This document shows, piece after piece, positions 28,210-36,417 of a stretch of 64,000 nucleotides of DNA (position 1 is the first letter of the stretch; every line of letters starts with the position of its first letter). Both the position numbers and the translations under genes were made by a program. The stretch lies in NCBI GenBank assembly GCA_039178835.1, contig JBCDFA010000005.1:1-64000 (forward strand). The letters are read 5' to 3'. The DNA comes from AL-N1 sp039178835. Lineage in GTDB: Bacteria > Chloroflexota > Chloroflexia > Chloroflexales > Roseiflexaceae. The notes beneath the pieces are model-generated. The model worked only from the letters and a program-made list of their open reading frames with translations. It was not told the DNA's origin and made no database searches.

Positions 28210-28446
28210 ATGAAAGAACTGTCCTATAAAAAGAAAATTGATTTGACATATGAAAATATTGACAATATTTGGTGTCTATATCCTAATTCCTTGCGATTGA
28301 TTGAAAAATCAATTGAAAAAGAGAGGCAAATGTTGGCAAATAAAGATGAGACTTATTCACACTCCCAATTTTTTAAGTATGGCAAACCAAAAAAATATTT
28401 TGAAGACATGTCTCCGGGAGAAATTTCAGAGTTTCTCGATAGCTAG
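28210..28446 (+). CDS. Small hypothetical protein downstream of the AIPR gene
   Basis: 78-residue, charged, Lys/Glu-rich protein with the same AT-rich composition as the AIPR gene 27 bases upstream. There is no signal peptide or membrane segment and no recognised domain; several aromatic residues (WCLYPN, FFKYGKPKKYF) suggest a compact fold. The ribosome-binding site is poor, so translation may be coupled to the upstream gene. The shared composition and spacing suggest a two-gene unit, perhaps effector and partner. Confidence 0.55.
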   Translation: MKELSYKKKIDLTYENIDNIWCLYPNSLRLIEKSIEKERQMLANKDETYSHSQFFKYGKPKKYFEDMSPGEISEFLDS

Positions 28447-28747
28447 CTTTTTATTTGCATCTCCTTCTGAAAGATGGGTCTGCTGTTTCAATATACAGTA
28501 ATTTAGTCTGGCATTACTAGAAAAGGTAATATAGGCCCATACTCTAACAATACAGAGAAGTAACACGACAATCACGAAAACCAATAAAAAACCTGAATTC
28601 TATGGTCAGACATATGTAGGACAGCATGGAAATGTTTTCGTTTCATCCTACCCTTTCTTCACTCCCTTGCATCAACCAGACGAACATGCTAGGATGTCAA
28701 AGGAACCCAGACAGCACCAAACAAGTATAGCCAACACGAGTGAATAT
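28447..28747. other. Transition region between AT-rich island and molybdenum hydroxylase operon
   Basis: About 300 bases where composition changes from AT-rich to GC-rich. An in-frame extension of the next gene reaches back to 28667, but it lacks conservation-like character and a ribosome-binding site. No clear att site, direct repeat or terminator seen. Confidence 0.4.
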
Positions 28748-29260
28748 ATGACAAATACAGAGAAATCGACACCGACCGTGCGCGGTCCGGGTAAATCCGC
28801 CTTGCTGCTCGAAGTCAATGGTACAACCCACGAAATTTTTGTGGAGCCACGGCGTACTCTGCTCGATGCCTTGCGAGTCGATCTGGGAATGACTGGTACC
28901 AAAGAGGTCTGTGGTATGGGCAACTGTGGTGCGTGCACAGTTCAGGTCGATGGTGAGCCAACCTACGGTTGTCTGCAACTCGCGGTCGAGTGTGAAGGAC
29001 GCGCCATCACCACCATTGAAGGGCTATCGCACAATGGGGCACTGCATCCCCTCCAACAAGCCTTTGTCGAACACGATGCCCTGCAATGTGGCTTTTGCAC
29101 CTCGGGTCAGGTCATGACCGCTGCCGCACTGTTGAAGCGCAACCCTGATCCGACTGAAGAGGAAATCGTCGAGGAACTGTCCGGCAATCTCTGCCGTTGT
29201 GGTGCCTATCGCGGAATCGTTCGCGCTGTGCAGGATGCTGCTGAGAAAATGCGAACCTAA
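28748..29260 (+). CDS. Molybdenum hydroxylase, 2Fe-2S (small) subunit
   Basis: 170-residue iron-sulfur subunit of the xanthine dehydrogenase family. A plant-type ferredoxin cluster is bound by CGMGNCGAC and a preceding/following Cys; the second, helical 2Fe-2S domain has QCGFCTSGQV and NLCRCGAYRGI. It passes electrons from the Mo centre to FAD. ATG at 28748 gives the usual family length; longer in-frame starts upstream are possible but unsupported. The stop is 22 bases before the large-subunit start, so it is an operon in the order small-large-FAD. Confidence 0.9.
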   Translation: MTNTEKSTPTVRGPGKSALLLEVNGTTHEIFVEPRRTLLDALRVDLGMTGTKEVCGMGNCGACTVQVDGEPTYGCLQLAVECEGRAITTIEGLSHNGALHPLQQAFVEHDALQCGFCTSGQVMTAAALLKRNPDPTEEEIVEELSGNLCRCGAYRGIVRAVQDAAEKMRT

Positions 29261-29282
29261 AGCTGCCAGACAGGAGGTATCG

Positions 29283-31571
29283 GTGCCAAAATTAATCAAA
29301 ACCAAAGTTGAAATGGAGGGGCGTACCTTTGAAGAGTATGCCCTCGTAGATGAAGATGAGCTGCCACCCTGGACGGATGAAGAGGAACTTGGTATTGTCG
29401 GGTTTCCTATCCCGCGTGTTGATGGTGCAGAACGTGTGAGTGGCACAGCACAGTACACCCACGATGTGCGGCTGCCGGGCATGGCCTATACCGCCGCGCT
29501 CACCTCGCCGCATCCCCACGCACGACTGGTGAGCGTTGATGTGAGCGAAGCCCTTGCACTCCCCGGCGTGCTCGGTGTGCTGACTCGCACCGAGGCATAC
29601 GAACAGCTACAGGGCGGTGTACGCAGAATGTTCACCGATCAGTTGCGCTATGCTGGCGAGATTGTGGCAGCAGTCGTTGCCACCGACCCTGATATCGCCC
29701 GCGATGCGGTTACGCTGATCAAGGCTGAGTACGAACAACTGCCCCATGTCGTGGATATCGAAGCCGCCGCGCAACCAGATGCGCCCAAGGTGCATACTAA
29801 CGGCAATGTCTTTGGCGGTAAGCCACAGCTTGTCGAACGTGGCGATATTGCAGCAGGCTTTGCTGAAGCTGATGTCACCATCGAGCACACCTACCGCACC
29901 GCCACCCAACTCCACAGTTGTCTGGAGCCTCACGGCTCAGTTGCACACTGGGAAGGCGATTCGCTGACGATCTACGAAAGCACCCAACATGTGTTTGGTG
30001 TGCGGAATGCTATGGCCCGCTGGCTCGGCCTGCCCCAGAACAAAGTCCGCGCCATCTGCCAGTACATCGGCGGTGGGTTCGGAAGCAAGGCCGGCCCTGG
30101 CGCACACAGTGTCTTCGCCGCACTCCTCGCCAAACAGATTGGTCGTCCTGTCCAGTTTATGCTCGACCGCACCACTGAGCAGATCGGTGGTGGCAATCGG
30201 AGTGCGATGGTTATGAAGGTACGGCTGGGCGCGAAGAACGATGGCACCCTGACCGCGATGGATCTGCACTGTCTTGCCGACGTAGGTGCCTATGGCCCGT
30301 GGTTGCCGTTCTTTGCTGGACCAGCGCTCATGTCATATCGTTGCCCCCATGCACGCTCAGAGACGCATGGTCTCTATACCAACACCGGCAGCTTTATGGC
30401 CTTCCGTGCACCTGGCTTTGTCGAAGGCACCTTTGCTATCGAGTCGGCGTTGGACGAACTGGCCACGGCGCTGAAAATGGACTCACTCGAGCTACGTCGA
30501 CAAAACATTCCTGACCACGATCAGACTAACGGTAGCGCGTTCTCGAACTATCCTATCGAGGAATGCTTTCAACAGGGGGCTGAACGTATCGAGTGGCACA
30601 CACGCACCAACGGCCACACATCGACACAGGATCGCATTCGCCGTGGCATCGGCATGTCCAACCAGATCTGGTGGGGTGGCGGCGGGCCACCGGCCTATGC
30701 AACGGTGGAAGTCAACACCGACGGCACGGCGACGCTCCGCACCGGCACCCAAGACATCGGCACCGGCACCAAAACCGTCCTTACGCAGGTGTGTGCTGAG
30801 GAGCTAGGTTTGCCGCTGGCTGCGATCACCACCGTGCTGGGTGATAGTGGCTCTGGGCAGTATGCGCCGATCAGCGGTGGCAGTATGACCGTGCCGTCGA
30901 TGGCGCCTGCGGTGCGTTCAGCAGCCCGCGATGCCCGCCTGCAGTTGTTGGATATTGTGTCGCAGATGCTTGAACGACCAGTGGAAGCGCTCGAAATACG
31001 TGATGGGCAGATCTACGAAGGTGCCACGAATCATGGTCCGGTGAAGAACCTCATCGGTAAGCTGGGCGATGTCATGATTATCGGCAACGGTAGCCGTGGC
31101 CCCAACCCGGATGGCGTAACCATTATCACCAGTGGCGCCCAGTTTGTCGAGGTCGCGGTCGACACACTCACAGGTCGTATCCAGGTTCTGCGCGTGATTG
31201 CAGCACACGATTGTGGCCGCATCGTCAACCCGTTGACCTATCGCAGCCAGATCGAGGGCGGCATCATCCAGGCCATCGGCTATGCCCTGACCGAGCAGCG
31301 GGTGATGGACGAGCACTCTGGCATTCAGTTGAACGCCGATCTGGGCGACTACAAGCTCCCAACGCTGGCGGACATTCCCGAGATCGAGGTGTTGCGGATT
31401 GACTTCCCCGATCTGGTCGCGAACCCAACCGGAGCCAAGGGCGCTGGCGAACCGCCGATCATCCCCACACCAGCAGCCATCGCGAATGCCGTTTATGACG
31501 CGATAGGCGTACGTATTCGTGAGTTGCCGATGACGCCGGACAAAGTGCTTGCCGCATTACAGGAACAGTAG
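29283..31571 (+). CDS. Molybdenum hydroxylase, molybdopterin-binding (large) subunit
   Basis: 762-residue catalytic subunit of an aldehyde oxidase/xanthine dehydrogenase-type enzyme. GTG at 29283 was chosen because AGGAGG lies 5 bases upstream. Domain order is the a/b hammerhead (FPIPRVDGAERVSGTAQYTH, about 40-140) and then the Mo-binding domains. Motifs are IGGGFGSK near 262, SFMAFRAPGFVEG, TGTQDIGTGTKTVLTQ and the base-bearing KGAGEPP near 718, whose Glu is the family's catalytic base. The active-site loop does not carry the AYRCSFR motif of form I CO dehydrogenase, so CO is not the likely substrate. Substrate unknown. Confidence 0.9.
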   Translation: MPKLIKTKVEMEGRTFEEYALVDEDELPPWTDEEELGIVGFPIPRVDGAERVSGTAQYTHDVRLPGMAYTAALTSPHPHARLVSVDVSEALALPGVLGVLTRTEAYEQLQGGVRRMFTDQLRYAGEIVAAVVATDPDIARDAVTLIKAEYEQLPHVVDIEAAAQPDAPKVHTNGNVFGGKPQLVERGDIAAGFAEADVTIEHTYRTATQLHSCLEPHGSVAHWEGDSLTIYESTQHVFGVRNAMARWLGLPQNKVRAICQYIGGGFGSKAGPGAHSVFAALLAKQIGRPVQFMLDRTTEQIGGGNRSAMVMKVRLGAKNDGTLTAMDLHCLADVGAYGPWLPFFAGPALMSYRCPHARSETHGLYTNTGSFMAFRAPGFVEGTFAIESALDELATALKMDSLELRRQNIPDHDQTNGSAFSNYPIEECFQQGAERIEWHTRTNGHTSTQDRIRRGIGMSNQIWWGGGGPPAYATVEVNTDGTATLRTGTQDIGTGTKTVLTQVCAEELGLPLAAITTVLGDSGSGQYAPISGGSMTVPSMAPAVRSAARDARLQLLDIVSQMLERPVEALEIRDGQIYEGATNHGPVKNLIGKLGDVMIIGNGSRGPNPDGVTIITSGAQFVEVAVDTLTGRIQVLRVIAAHDCGRIVNPLTYRSQIEGGIIQAIGYALTEQRVMDEHSGIQLNADLGDYKLPTLADIPEIEVLRIDFPDLVANPTGAKGAGEPPIIPTPAAIANAVYDAIGVRIRELPMTPDKVLAALQEQ

Positions 31572-31620
31572 TGCCTTCGTCTGCGACAGACTTTCTTTTT
31601 TATAGTAAAGAGAACATTGC

Positions 31621-32580
31621 ATGAAGCGATTTACGCATATTACCCCAACAAGTATTCAGGAAGTTATTCCACTGCTGAGTGAGCATACACGGCCATTGGC
31701 AGGCGGCACCGATTTATTGACCGAACTCAAAGAGGGTTTGGCTGACCCGGACCATCTCGTGAGTTTGCGGAAACTCTCTGAGCTACGAGGTGTGACGTTC
31801 GATGCAGGTGTGCACATCGGTGCCTTGACCACGCTGACAGAACTGAGTCGCCATCCGCAGATCAAAGATGGTCCCTACCAAGTGCTGGCGCAGTCGGCAC
31901 GTTTGGCGGCCTCGCCGCAGCTACGCAACATGGCGACCATTGGCGGAAATCTGTTGCAGGATGTGCGGTGTTGGTACTACCGTGGCCCGTTTGATTGCTG
32001 GCTCAAAGGCGGCGATGGCTGCCCAGCCCGCGACGGTGAGCACCACAAACACGCGCTTTTCGACCAATCGCCGTGTGTGGCGGTGCAGCCCAGTGATCCG
32101 GCGACGGCACTCCTCGCACTAGATGCAACGGTGAGTGTGGCCGGTCCAGATGTCACACGTGCGCTGGGTATGCAAGAGTTGCTAGCCCCACCCACGGCAG
32201 CACATCGCAAGTTGCACACCCTTCAGCCAGATGAGCTTATTACTGCTATCAATCTCCCTGACCGAACTGGTTGGCAGAGTATTTACCTCAAGGCGATGGA
32301 ACGTGCGACCTACTCGTTTGCATTGGTTGGTGTGGCGGTTGCACTCAAATTGGATGCGGGAATTGTGGTGGATGCACGGATCGTGCTGGGCGGCGTAGCC
32401 AACGCCCCGCTCCGTTTGGACGATGCAGCCACATGGCTGGCAGGACAGCCTTTAAACGAAGCGACCATTGCAGCCGCTGCTCATATGGCTGTTCGAGATG
32501 TACAGCCACTGCCACAAACGCATTACAAAGCTGAGATGACCCAACGCATGGTACAGCACGCACTGACAACCATGGTTTGA
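31621..32580 (+). CDS. Molybdenum hydroxylase, FAD (medium) subunit with Cys-rich loop
   Basis: 319-residue flavoprotein subunit. The FAD-binding motifs PLAGGTDLLTELK (about 25-37) and the NMATIGGNL stretch (103-111) are intact. Between residues 115 and 155 there is an inserted loop with four Cys (117, 126, 134, 152). A loop of this type, at this place, binds an extra [4Fe-4S] cluster in the beta subunit of 4-hydroxybenzoyl-CoA reductase. This hints at low-potential or reversed electron flow, or simply a related subclass. C-terminal CO_deh_flav_C domain (about 175-315). Third gene of the operon, 50 bases after the large subunit. Confidence 0.88.
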   Translation: MKRFTHITPTSIQEVIPLLSEHTRPLAGGTDLLTELKEGLADPDHLVSLRKLSELRGVTFDAGVHIGALTTLTELSRHPQIKDGPYQVLAQSARLAASPQLRNMATIGGNLLQDVRCWYYRGPFDCWLKGGDGCPARDGEHHKHALFDQSPCVAVQPSDPATALLALDATVSVAGPDVTRALGMQELLAPPTAAHRKLHTLQPDELITAINLPDRTGWQSIYLKAMERATYSFALVGVAVALKLDAGIVVDARIVLGGVANAPLRLDDAATWLAGQPLNEATIAAAAHMAVRDVQPLPQTHYKAEMTQRMVQHALTTMV

Positions 32581-32730
32581 TCGACATTACCTGTAGCATA
32601 TTCACAAAATAGTGCTACAATAGGGACAACTGCACAATAACAAGCAATCTGCTTTACGCCTGTATCGACGCATCTATGCTGTGACGCTGCGTCGTACACA
32701 TATAGTTTGTAACCTAGAAGGGCATGTTCC

Positions 32731-33015
32731 ATGACTCTTGTCTCAAGACTGGTCCTTGGTTTAGGGACCACAGTTGCCGCGTTGGGGGGAGCCTTTCTCC
32801 TCCTTGGAGTTGGTATGTTTGCTTTCGGTCAGGGGTTTATTGCTACCGCCAATGCCTCCGACATTCCCCCCGCCTCTTCCACATCGATCATCAATCAGAG
32901 CGAATTTTTGATCGGCACTGGGTCGATCTTCCTGGTGCCAAGTGCTATTGTACTGGCTGTTGGATTGGTCATTGGTGGTGCAGGTTTTGCGATGGGTCGA
33001 GGCAAAGCCAAATAA
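32731..33015 (+). CDS. Small two-helix membrane protein
   Basis: 94 residues with two hydrophobic helices (about 5-35 and 63-88) separated by a short polar Ser/Thr loop, ending in a basic GRGKAK tail. No recognised family. AAGGG lies 9 bases before the ATG. It is followed by a strong terminator and is probably its own transcription unit. Confidence 0.65.
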   Translation: MTLVSRLVLGLGTTVAALGGAFLLLGVGMFAFGQGFIATANASDIPPASSTSIINQSEFLIGTGSIFLVPSAIVLAVGLVIGGAGFAMGRGKAK

Positions 33016-33040
33016 ACGCACAAACTTTATTGTCACGAGC

Positions 33041-33080
33041 AAAACGCACAGAGAGCTGTATGCTTCTTGTGCGTTTTTTT
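33041..33080 (+). terminator. Intrinsic terminator
   Basis: AAAACGCACA (33041-33050) pairs with TGTGCGTTTT (33068-33077), a 10-bp stem running into a T-tract to 33080. Confidence 0.88.
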
Positions 33081-33121
33081 ATTGGTAGCAGACCTGCTGT
33101 AGCTGTAAAGCGAATCTGATT

Positions 33122-33949
33122 TTATGCTGAGGGAACTCGTTTTTGACGATCATAACGTTTTTTGGAGGCCCCTTCTGTTTGTTGTGGCCAATCAAGCATC
33201 TGCCGCAATTCCTGATTGCGGCTCAGGCGATCCAACACATTGCGTTTAACGTTGTAGACATCTTTTACAGAACCAAAGAGATCTGGTCGTTGTTGTTGAA
33301 TAGCATTCGGCTTCATACCAACCACAAAGGATTGATACACGACAACACGTTCGGCTTCATCATTTAATTGCGTATCGATATACTTCCAGAAATCCTCACG
33401 ATTTACTCTTTCCATAGCTTCTTCGTCTGGTGCTGTTTGTGGAGTGCTGGCTGCACGGAGCATTGGTTCAGGCAACACCTCACCCCACGACTGTGTACGT
33501 ACACTATCGATGACCACACAACTAGCACACATCTGGAGATAACTCAACAGTCCGGCAAGATTATCAAATGAGTGAAATCGCTCGGCAGTCACGGCTTTCC
33601 AGAAGCGGGTGAACGCGGAAATAACAAAGAACTCGCTGCTCTCACCACTTTTGGGGAATGCACCACATCGACGTACCCAGCTTTCAACCAGAGGACCATA
33701 TTGATTGTAAATGTACTGCCATGCGATTTCGTTGCGTTCAACCAACGCACGTCGAAATAGTTCGTAGGCAAAACGTGTATCGGTCGAACGACCGGTGTAA
33801 AATCGGTTACTTTCCGTTTGCGAACGTTGTACCAATGTACTCAAATCCATCTGTCGTAATGCAATGGTGCTGTCTGCCTGGGTATTGGTGTCGACCATCT
33901 CGGTTCCCTGGCCGCTCAACCCGGTTGTTTGTGCTTGTTGTGATTGCAT
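33122..33949 (-). CDS. Sigma-70-family (ECF-like) RNA polymerase sigma factor
   Basis: 275 residues. A Gln/Thr-rich N-terminus of about 60 residues precedes a region 2-like part (AWQYIYNQYGPLVESWVRR, then FFVISAFTRFWKAV and LLSYLQMCASCVVIDSVR). A region 4-like part (EAERVVVYQSFVVGMKPNAI with KDVYNVKRNVLDRLSRN) follows. The layout is that of an ECF sigma factor, but the motifs diverge, and region 4 resembles a generalised HTH. No anti-sigma gene is adjacent. Start ATG at 33949 with GAGGGG about 11 bases upstream. Confidence 0.7.
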   Translation of the reverse strand: MQSQQAQTTGLSGQGTEMVDTNTQADSTIALRQMDLSTLVQRSQTESNRFYTGRSTDTRFAYELFRRALVERNEIAWQYIYNQYGPLVESWVRRCGAFPKSGESSEFFVISAFTRFWKAVTAERFHSFDNLAGLLSYLQMCASCVVIDSVRTQSWGEVLPEPMLRAASTPQTAPDEEAMERVNREDFWKYIDTQLNDEAERVVVYQSFVVGMKPNAIQQQRPDLFGSVKDVYNVKRNVLDRLSRNQELRQMLDWPQQTEGASKKRYDRQKRVPSA

Positions 33950-34129
33950 CTAATGCATCCCCTCGTTATCGAGCCTGCGATGGATATTGGTGAGCGGTTC
34001 ATCAACAGACTATCAAACATCTGCAAGGCTAAACTGTGTTGGATGTATTTACTATACTGGAAAAGAGAGTGATGCGCTGTTAACTGTTTAACAGGGGGGC
34101 TGTAAAATCTGCAACAATAGGCAAAATGA

Positions 34130-34825
34130 TTACTGACAGCGTTGGAGCAGAGCTTCCGGGTCAAGTATTGTAATACGATTATTGGAGTCTACAGAGATGT
34201 ACTGTTGTTGCTTAAAGAACACCAACACCTGATTGACGCGCACACGTGATGCACCAACCAGATCTGCCAGATCGCTCTGGGTTAGTCGGAGTGGGATGAG
34301 GACACCTTTGTCATGGGTTGTCTGACCGTATTCTTGAGCGAACGTCAACAATTGACGTGCCACTCGGCCAAAGACATCAAGCGTTGCGATAGCTTGCACC
34401 TGGGCTCCAGAGATTCGTAAACGTCGTGAGAGAATACGAACAAGATTATAGGTCATAATGGGCATAGTCTGTAAGCAGCGGTCAAATGCCTCACGATTGA
34501 TCGCCAACAGTGTTGATGTTTCGAGGGTGACCACCGTCGCGGATCGACCGATATTGTCGATCACACTCATCTCTCCGACAATTTCACCAGCACCAAAAAT
34601 AGAAAGAATAACCGTACTTCCATCGGGTTGTTCTGCATGGATTTTGACTGTGCCGCTCAAGATAATATATGCAGCATCACCTGGCTCTTCTGCAGCAATA
34701 ATGGGTGTGCCAGCCACGAATGTTTTGCGATGCATTAAGTGGCTTAGTTGTTCAATTTGCTCAAGCTCTAATCCCTGAAATAGGGCTAAATCACCCAGCG
34801 TAGTTGAGTCCAGGTAACGTGTCAT
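34130..34825 (-). CDS. Crp/Fnr-family transcriptional regulator
   Basis: 231 residues. The N-terminal cyclic-nucleotide-binding fold (about 15-130) includes GDAAYIILSGTVKIH and GAGEIVGEMSVIDNIGRSAT. The C-terminal winged helix (about 155-225) has LTQSDLADLVGASRVRVNQV. The phosphate-binding-cassette Arg position is matched by GEMSVIDNIGRSAT, so cyclic nucleotide binding is possible; there is no N-terminal Cys cluster for an Fnr-type Fe-S sensor. The divergent gap to 35156 contains a Crp-like palindrome at 35063, so autoregulation and control of the STAS-like neighbour are plausible. Confidence 0.9.
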   Translation of the reverse strand: MTRYLDSTTLGDLALFQGLELEQIEQLSHLMHRKTFVAGTPIIAAEEPGDAAYIILSGTVKIHAEQPDGSTVILSIFGAGEIVGEMSVIDNIGRSATVVTLETSTLLAINREAFDRCLQTMPIMTYNLVRILSRRLRISGAQVQAIATLDVFGRVARQLLTFAQEYGQTTHDKGVLIPLRLTQSDLADLVGASRVRVNQVLVFFKQQQYISVDSNNRITILDPEALLQRCQ

Positions 34826-35155
34826 CAGAGAAATACCTTTATTGCTGTATGTGTCCCTTTTATATTATACCGTTTCTGTGTATTTAGACAATGATCATTC
34901 TGCTGTGGATTGTTCTAACATTACAACCGTGTAAATTATTTAACAGACAAGTATAGAAAAATAGAGTATGCTGATTCATATAAGCCGAGAAAAGAGAACC
35001 AAATAGTATGACTTTGTATGTGTCTGAGCGTCTGTTGTGATGCGAAGACAGTACCATACTGACGTGTCGTGAGTTACACGGTGATGGCGATAATTTCGTG
35101 TAGTTGAAAGTTGCATTACCTTTATATACACATAAAGGCCAGATGAGGAAAATGA
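34826..35155. other. Divergent promoter region between Crp/Fnr gene and STAS-like gene
   Basis: 330 AT-rich bases without a gene. It holds the palindrome at 35063-35080 and a second inverted repeat CCTTTA/TAAAGG at 35119-35138 immediately before the plus-strand ribosome-binding site. Confidence 0.5.
35063..35080. promoter_or_regulatory. Candidate Crp/Fnr operator
   Basis: CGTGT-N8-ACACG, an 18-bp palindrome with a GTGT/ACAC core similar in size to Crp-family sites, between the divergent Crp/Fnr and STAS-like genes. By eye only. Confidence 0.35.
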
Positions 35156-35539
35156 ATGCTTGACCACTACCACATCGATCTCTCTGCAAAATCAATTATG
35201 GTTAAAGCGGTCGGTTTATTAACACTTGACACCCTCAAAGATTTATTTGTTGTACCAATGCAGGACCCAGCTTTTATACCTGGACTTAATTTATGCTGTG
35301 ATCTAAGTGAGGTCAAAGCTAATATTTCTGCACAGGCCATTTGGCAACTCGTCGATTTTCATCGCCAGTGTGCTTTTCGTTGGGGAAAGGCAAAATGTGC
35401 ACTGGTTGCCTCAAGCGATGTCATATTTGGTTTAGGGCGTATGTATTCTATGTGTGCAGAACCAGTCCACGAGATACCATTTGAGGTACGGGTCTTTCGT
35501 AATATGACAGATGCGAAGGAGTGGCTCTCACTCCTTTAA
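35156..35539 (+). CDS. STAS/SpoIIAA-like small protein
   Basis: 127 residues with an alternating beta/alpha pattern: an opening YHIDLSAKSIMVKAVGLLTL, a central LNLCCDLSEVKA strand-turn and a closing FEVRVFRNMTDAKEWLSLL. The end pattern (VxVFxxxxxAxxWL) is typical of SpoIIAA-like STAS proteins found singly in many bacteria. No phosphoacceptor Ser can be assigned. GAGGAAA lies just before the ATG. The same fold seems to form the N-terminal half of the flavodoxin fusion at 46171. Confidence 0.55.
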   Translation: MLDHYHIDLSAKSIMVKAVGLLTLDTLKDLFVVPMQDPAFIPGLNLCCDLSEVKANISAQAIWQLVDFHRQCAFRWGKAKCALVASSDVIFGLGRMYSMCAEPVHEIPFEVRVFRNMTDAKEWLSLL

Positions 35540-35564
35540 TTATGAAGCCTGCTCACAAAGCGCT

Positions 35565-36245
35565 TCATAGTGCCCCCATATAGGCATTGATGAACAACGC
35601 ACTGTTTACCAAAACTGCACTGGCAATGATGATTTGCAATCTCATTCTGGTGCGGTTTGAGCGCTGGCTGCGGCGCTCGTCAGCCACGCGTATCCAGTGT
35701 GCCAGATCTTCCCCATCCCACAGATCGATGGGTTTCCCCTGCACCCATTCTTCACTCTGTGGACCAAAATTACCCGTTGTCACGAGCAACGCATGATCAG
35801 CTTTCTCGTGATGGCGCACACCCTCAAGGGCACGAACCATGTAGGCCGGCACCGTATTTTTGTAGCGTTTGCATTGGACCACCCACTTTTTCCCCTGCCG
35901 TGTCGCTCGCACATCGACTCCACCATCACCACTGCCACCCTGATGCTCAATCCAATCCCAGCCGAGGTCTCGCAGCAAAAGAACCGTGCGTTGCTCGAAT
36001 TCAGTTGGTGATAAGTTGAGCGCTTTTTTGAGGAGCAATTTTTCATTGGTGGCATGCTGTCGTCCACGACGTGTGAACCAGAGTCCAAATATGATTAGAG
36101 TTAGGGTAGTGGTAACAAGGGGAATATACCAGCGTGGGTCGAGTGCCCATAGAATGTAGATACCAACAGCAACAAGCAAAAGGATCGTGAGAACCGATAG
36201 TTGTATTCGGCGTTGACGTTGTCTGCGACGTTTGCGACGTGACAT
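35565..36245 (-). CDS. Membrane-anchored Mrr-type restriction endonuclease-like protein
   Basis: 226 residues. A very basic N-terminus (SRRKRRRQRQRR) is followed by two membrane helices (about 15-60), then an Mrr_cat nuclease domain. FEQRTVLLLRDLGWDWIEHQ, GDGGVDVRATRQGKKWVVQC and KRY give the D...QxK active-site pattern (Asp of GGVDV, Gln and Lys of VQCKR). Mrr enzymes cut methylated or foreign DNA; membrane-anchored forms exist but their role is unclear. The start at 36245 was chosen for its AAGGT site and because upstream sequence adds nothing domain-like. Confidence 0.82.
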   Translation of the reverse strand: MSRRKRRRQRQRRIQLSVLTILLLVAVGIYILWALDPRWYIPLVTTTLTLIIFGLWFTRRGRQHATNEKLLLKKALNLSPTEFEQRTVLLLRDLGWDWIEHQGGSGDGGVDVRATRQGKKWVVQCKRYKNTVPAYMVRALEGVRHHEKADHALLVTTGNFGPQSEEWVQGKPIDLWDGEDLAHWIRVADERRSQRSNRTRMRLQIIIASAVLVNSALFINAYMGAL

Positions 36246-36417
36246 AGTTTTACCTTGTAGTACATTGCAGAGTCGGACGATTCTGCGTATCATACCATAG
36301 TTTTACAGAGTTGTTGCAACACATGTTCTGTTTGAGGCTGGCTGGATCAGCAGGTGTCAGGTATCGTTATGAGGTGTATATTTATTGTCCCTGTGTAAAA
36401 GATTGTGATTACGAAGA

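Noticed and set aside
28748..32580. Aerobic CO dehydrogenase (coxSLM)
   Set aside because: The gene order and subunits fit, but the catalytic subunit lacks the AYRCSFR active-site loop, reading SFMAFRAPGF instead, so only the broader molybdenum hydroxylase family is supported.
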